Shown: one piece after another, positions 60,707 through 64,000 of the stretch | Numbering within the stretch: position 1 is the first letter of the stretch | Layout: each line of letters begins with the position of its first letter | Source of the DNA: Hippophae tibetana | Lineage: Eukaryota; Streptophyta; Magnoliopsida; Rosales; Elaeagnaceae | Reading direction: 5' to 3' | Length of the DNA stretch: 64,000 bases | NCBI GenBank assembly: GCA_037013495.1 | Contig: CM072811.1 | Location: 21,822,159 to 21,886,158, forward strand | Position numbers and translations under genes: made by a program | Notes under the pieces: model-generated | The model's input: only the letters and a program-made list of their open reading frames with translations | What the model was told of the DNA's origin: nothing | Database searches by the model: none

Positions 60707-61732
60707 AAAGTGTATACCTATTTCATTCATGCATGACCTCTAAAAAATAAAAATAAAGAAAAAGATGTATTCGGGGTTTCCTAAAGCCAATACAAAAGGA
60801 GGCAAAAAATACTCATATGTACATGGGTCTAGTGTGTGTGTGTTTGTATATATATATATAAAAAATATTTAAAAAGAGAGGAAAATAAATAATATAACTC
60901 AAAAGTTTTTCAAAGTTGTGAGAATAGTTATTACAAAAGAAAAATTACAAATAAATACACTTGAAGTCATATGCTTTATATTCTTGCTTGATGATTTTAA
61001 TTGATGCATAAGAATAGTATGTGATTTCTTTATAAATCCTATCATTTAATTCATTTCATGAGATCGATATTACATACTTTTGAGTATTTCTTCTTTAAAT
61101 TGTATGCAACCCTATTAGTTCATTTCTTTTTATAAATTTTACTCTAATATATCTTTGTTAAGTGCCTAAACCCATAGGATGAATTTAATATTGAAAGTAT
61201 GACTTATAAGGATTAGAGTCAAAGTGAATTTAGATTCCTAACATTGAGATTGGGTGTGTCAATAATGATACATTTTTTATATGGAATATCAATTTATGAT
61301 TTGTAACTGATTTTTACAATAAATTGTGAACCTTTTAAATGCTAATTTAACTTATGTTTTGGATTTTGATTATGAACTTAAAAGAGGCTAAATCATGAGA
61401 AGTTTTGTTATTTACTTTGTTATTTTATTTTTTTTTAGTTTTTACTTTGTTAATTTTAATTTTAATTTTTTCAATTTTTTTTTGTTTTTTTTTTTGTTTC
61501 TTTTAGTTTTTGCATTTAGTAGGACTTTTGTTGGTATCATCACTAAAAGTATTCATGAGACTTAAAATCGTCTATCAGCGTAACCTAGAGGTTTAAAGGC
61601 TTATTGCATATGCTAAATGCAATTGTATTAATTTACAAAAATGATTTAGGATAGTTTAATTTTATTTATTTATTTTTATTTTTAGTCTTTATCACCTTCC
61701 TTGTTGTGGCTAGTAAGAAAATGACTGGGGAT
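60707..61732 (+). mobile_element. 3' region of element H, right of the B insertion
   Basis: Non-coding, with a long T-rich tract (61420-61500). It closes with AAGAAAATGACTGGGGAT (61715-61732), the polypurine tract of H. A GT/TA simple repeat is at 60831-60860. Confidence 0.6.
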
Positions 61733-62373
61733 TGTGATAAGTGCTTGAAAAGCACTAATATTTCATGATTTATTTATGCTTAAATATTATAAATAGATTT
61801 AAATATGCATGATTTTATTGTTATTTAAAGAAAATATGTGTTTGGAATCATAGGTATTTCCTGTTGTTTTTTAGATAATTTTAGCTTTAATTTGATTAAA
61901 TTGGTAAAACTTGAATATTCATGCTTGAAAGTACTTATTTTCAACTTAGAAGAGTAAAAGAACTGTACATGTAAGTCTTACATCTGATCCAGCTAGTTTG
62001 TAAGGGGTGAAACAAGAAAGTGAAGTAAAGCAACATGGGTTGCAACATGAAGCACAATGGGCCGCAGTGCTCTCTACTCTGTTTAACATCAATTTCAAGT
62101 AATTTGAGCTGAGCTATGATGGAGAAATGTTGTGTCGCGATGCGATCCTTTCTATTTCAAAATCAAGCAAACCAAAACATAATGCGAGCCATAGTGTGGA
62201 TAACTTTGGCCACGACGTGCGATGATTTTTCCTTCACGATCTACTTTTCTCGCCAAGCTTCCACCGTAAATAAGTCTTGTTTTTCTCTTTAGAAAATATA
62301 TTAGAAATAGATAGAAACATACAAAATATCATAAACATATAAAAAAATTCATATATGAATTTGTAGAGAGGTA

Positions 62374-62581
62374 GTTGTAGAGTTTTATTTTTCTTAGTTT
62401 TTCTATAATAGTTTTAATTCAATAATATTATAGACAAATTTTCTTAGAGGTTTTTTAGATCATAGATCGTTACGTAAGTTGTAGAGTTTTATTTTTCTTA
62501 GTTTTTCTATAATAGTTTTAATTCAATAATATTATAGACAAATTTTCTTAGAAGTTTTTTAGATCATAGATCGTTAAGTAA
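62374..62581 (+). repeat. Tandem duplication, 104-bp unit, two copies
   Basis: The unit GTTGTAGAGTTTTATTTTTC... to GATCATAGATCGTTAMGTAA occurs at 62374 and 62478, nearly identical (few changes). The near-identity implies it is much younger than the LTR around it. Confidence 0.9.
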
Positions 62582-62969
62582 GTCGTCTATATATTGAAAA
62601 ATACATTGAGGTATATATTTTAATTGTATTCAATCATTTACATATTCAATTTTTATGTATCTTTTTGAATACTATTTTTAATTTACTAATCATTCATTAA
62701 ATCTAAGCATATTTAGCTAAATATTATTATGGGATATTAGTTATGTGATCTTATTTGTGAAAAACTAATTTAAAAGAATATTTTTATAAAATAAATTAAG
62801 TTTAGTTTTCATTCAAGATTTCTATAAAGTTTATTACAGAGAAATATATTAATTCTACCTGAAACAATAATTTAGATAGTTTGTTATTTTCATAGAAATA
62901 AAACATAATTTAATTAAATCAATCTTCAGTTAAGGATATTAATTGCTCTTATTAACAAAAAATGATTCT

Positions 62970-63105
62970 TATAACCTTAATTTATATCTTTAATAAAAAA
63001 TCAATAACCTTAATTTATATCTTTAATAACCTTATTAATTTTAAACAAACATTAATAACCTTAATTTATATCTTTAATAACCTTATTAATTTTAAACAAA
63101 CATTG
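62970..63105 (+). repeat. Tandem repeat, 51-bp unit, two full copies and one partial
   Basis: The unit AATAACCTTAATTTATATCT... CAAACATT starts at 63003 and 63054, with a partial copy from 62970. Confidence 0.9.
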
Positions 63106-63410
63106 TCAACGAACTAATAAATCCCATAAATTTTTCATTTAGTGATAATTGTTTATCTACTTAGAATTATTTGAATCAATTATATTTCTATATTTTAATT
63201 TTATGTTATTAATTTATATTTTTCAAAATACAAATATCGTAACAGAATATTTGGGTTTATTTTCATATTTATTTTTAAGAGATTTATTGAATTATTTAAG
63301 ATTACGTATTTCATCTTTAAAACAACCTTATAAATATATTTATTATTTTTTACAAAATGATTCTTATACTTGTAACCCTTTTATAAATATAAGAAATTTA
63401 ATTTATAACT

Positions 63411-64000
63411 CTCTCATTGTAATCAAATTACTAAAAAATCAGTCATTTAATTTATTTTATTTGTATGGAGCCCTGATTATTTGAAGGCTAATTATGTAAG
63501 TAAATAAGTGAAAGAGAATTAATTCCCCAGCCCTTACAGAATAATAAAGATGCTCACCATGTCTAAAAGAGAGTAATCGATTTCATTACTTTTTAATATT
63601 CCACTCCTGATCATAAAAGCAATTAAGCCATGTAAAATAATTATCCTAAACTCAATTCAAAGATAGGTATAAAATCAGCCTGGTAAAACTTGTCTAAATA
63701 TTTTTGCAAAAATAAAAAATATATATATTTAAAAATTTTAACTATAAAAATAAGATAATTTATATTCACCTCATATATTTTTATTATTAAAAAAATGTCT
63801 ATTTTATTATTTAATTTTGTATGTCATATAATCGGACGATATTTAAATTAAAATATAATCATTTAGACACATTCAATATTAATCGTTCTTTAATTATATC
63901 TTATTCAATATTATTAAAGTGTTATTTTTATTATTTTAGATTTTAAATTTTAAATTTATTATTTTTTGTTAAATTTTTCAATAACAAAAAATTTGATCAA
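63411..64000. other. AT-rich sequence at the right edge
   Basis: No gene, RNA gene or defined repeat seen. Confidence 0.4.

Larger units (their letters stand above)
61733..63410 (+). repeat. 3' LTR of gypsy element H
   Basis: Begins TGTGATAAGTGCTTGAAAAGCACTAATA. It aligns with 50260-51170 at both ends, and in addition holds 62160-62990, which the 5' copy lacks. Two tandem duplications lie in that extra part. The right end is set by comparison with the 5' copy (ATAAATATAAGAAATTTAA) and is approximate. Confidence 0.7.

Overview
The window is AT-rich plant nuclear DNA, most likely from a eudicot. It holds one intact protein-coding gene, a cytochrome P450 of the CYP78A family on the minus strand (19247-21072, two exons). 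The plant assignment rests on that gene, on the plant-type Ty1/copia and Ty3/gypsy elements with initiator-Met or gypsy-type primer sites, on a CACTA transposon, and on a captured piece of a plant E2F/DEL gene. I cannot name the species. I see no rRNA, CRISPR, operon or prokaryotic signal.

Layout. 1-2567: 3' part of a decayed copia element (integrase, RT, RNase H, PPT, probable LTR). 5345-7904: two diverged gypsy-like LTRs around a short wrecked interior. 8673-18487: a minus-strand, gag-only LTR element (element C). Its gag is split by a plus-strand solo LTR of the same family (A, 12459-15713). A is itself split by an unrelated 1969-bp solo LTR (J, 13671-15639, perfect 5-bp target duplication GGTCG). 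19247-21072: the CYP78A gene. 22870-23720: tail of a copia pol. 23959-~24980: solo LTR of family H. 26782-~36160: a copia element with very short LTRs (E), with a gypsy element (D, 27993-~34103) inside it. 37172-40553: probable long LTR holding another copia LTR. 41979-50160: minus-strand copia element (F) with an LTR-flanked, non-coding element (G, 46303-48158) inside. 50260-~63410: gypsy element H. It is interrupted by gag-only element B (53021-60706, perfect duplication AAAGT). B's gag is interrupted by a CACTA transposon (56054-57749, perfect duplication CAT) carrying exons of an E2F/DEL-like gene.

How it fits together. The region is a nest of old insertions around one conserved gene. Most elements lack an intact reading frame and several lack RT and integrase altogether. 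The clearest biology is (i) a family of gag-only LTR retrotransposons, seen as two copies and one solo LTR, with a shared non-coding 3' region, and (ii) a CACTA element that has taken up part of a cell-cycle transcription-factor gene, with an unoccupied paralogous target site present in the same window.
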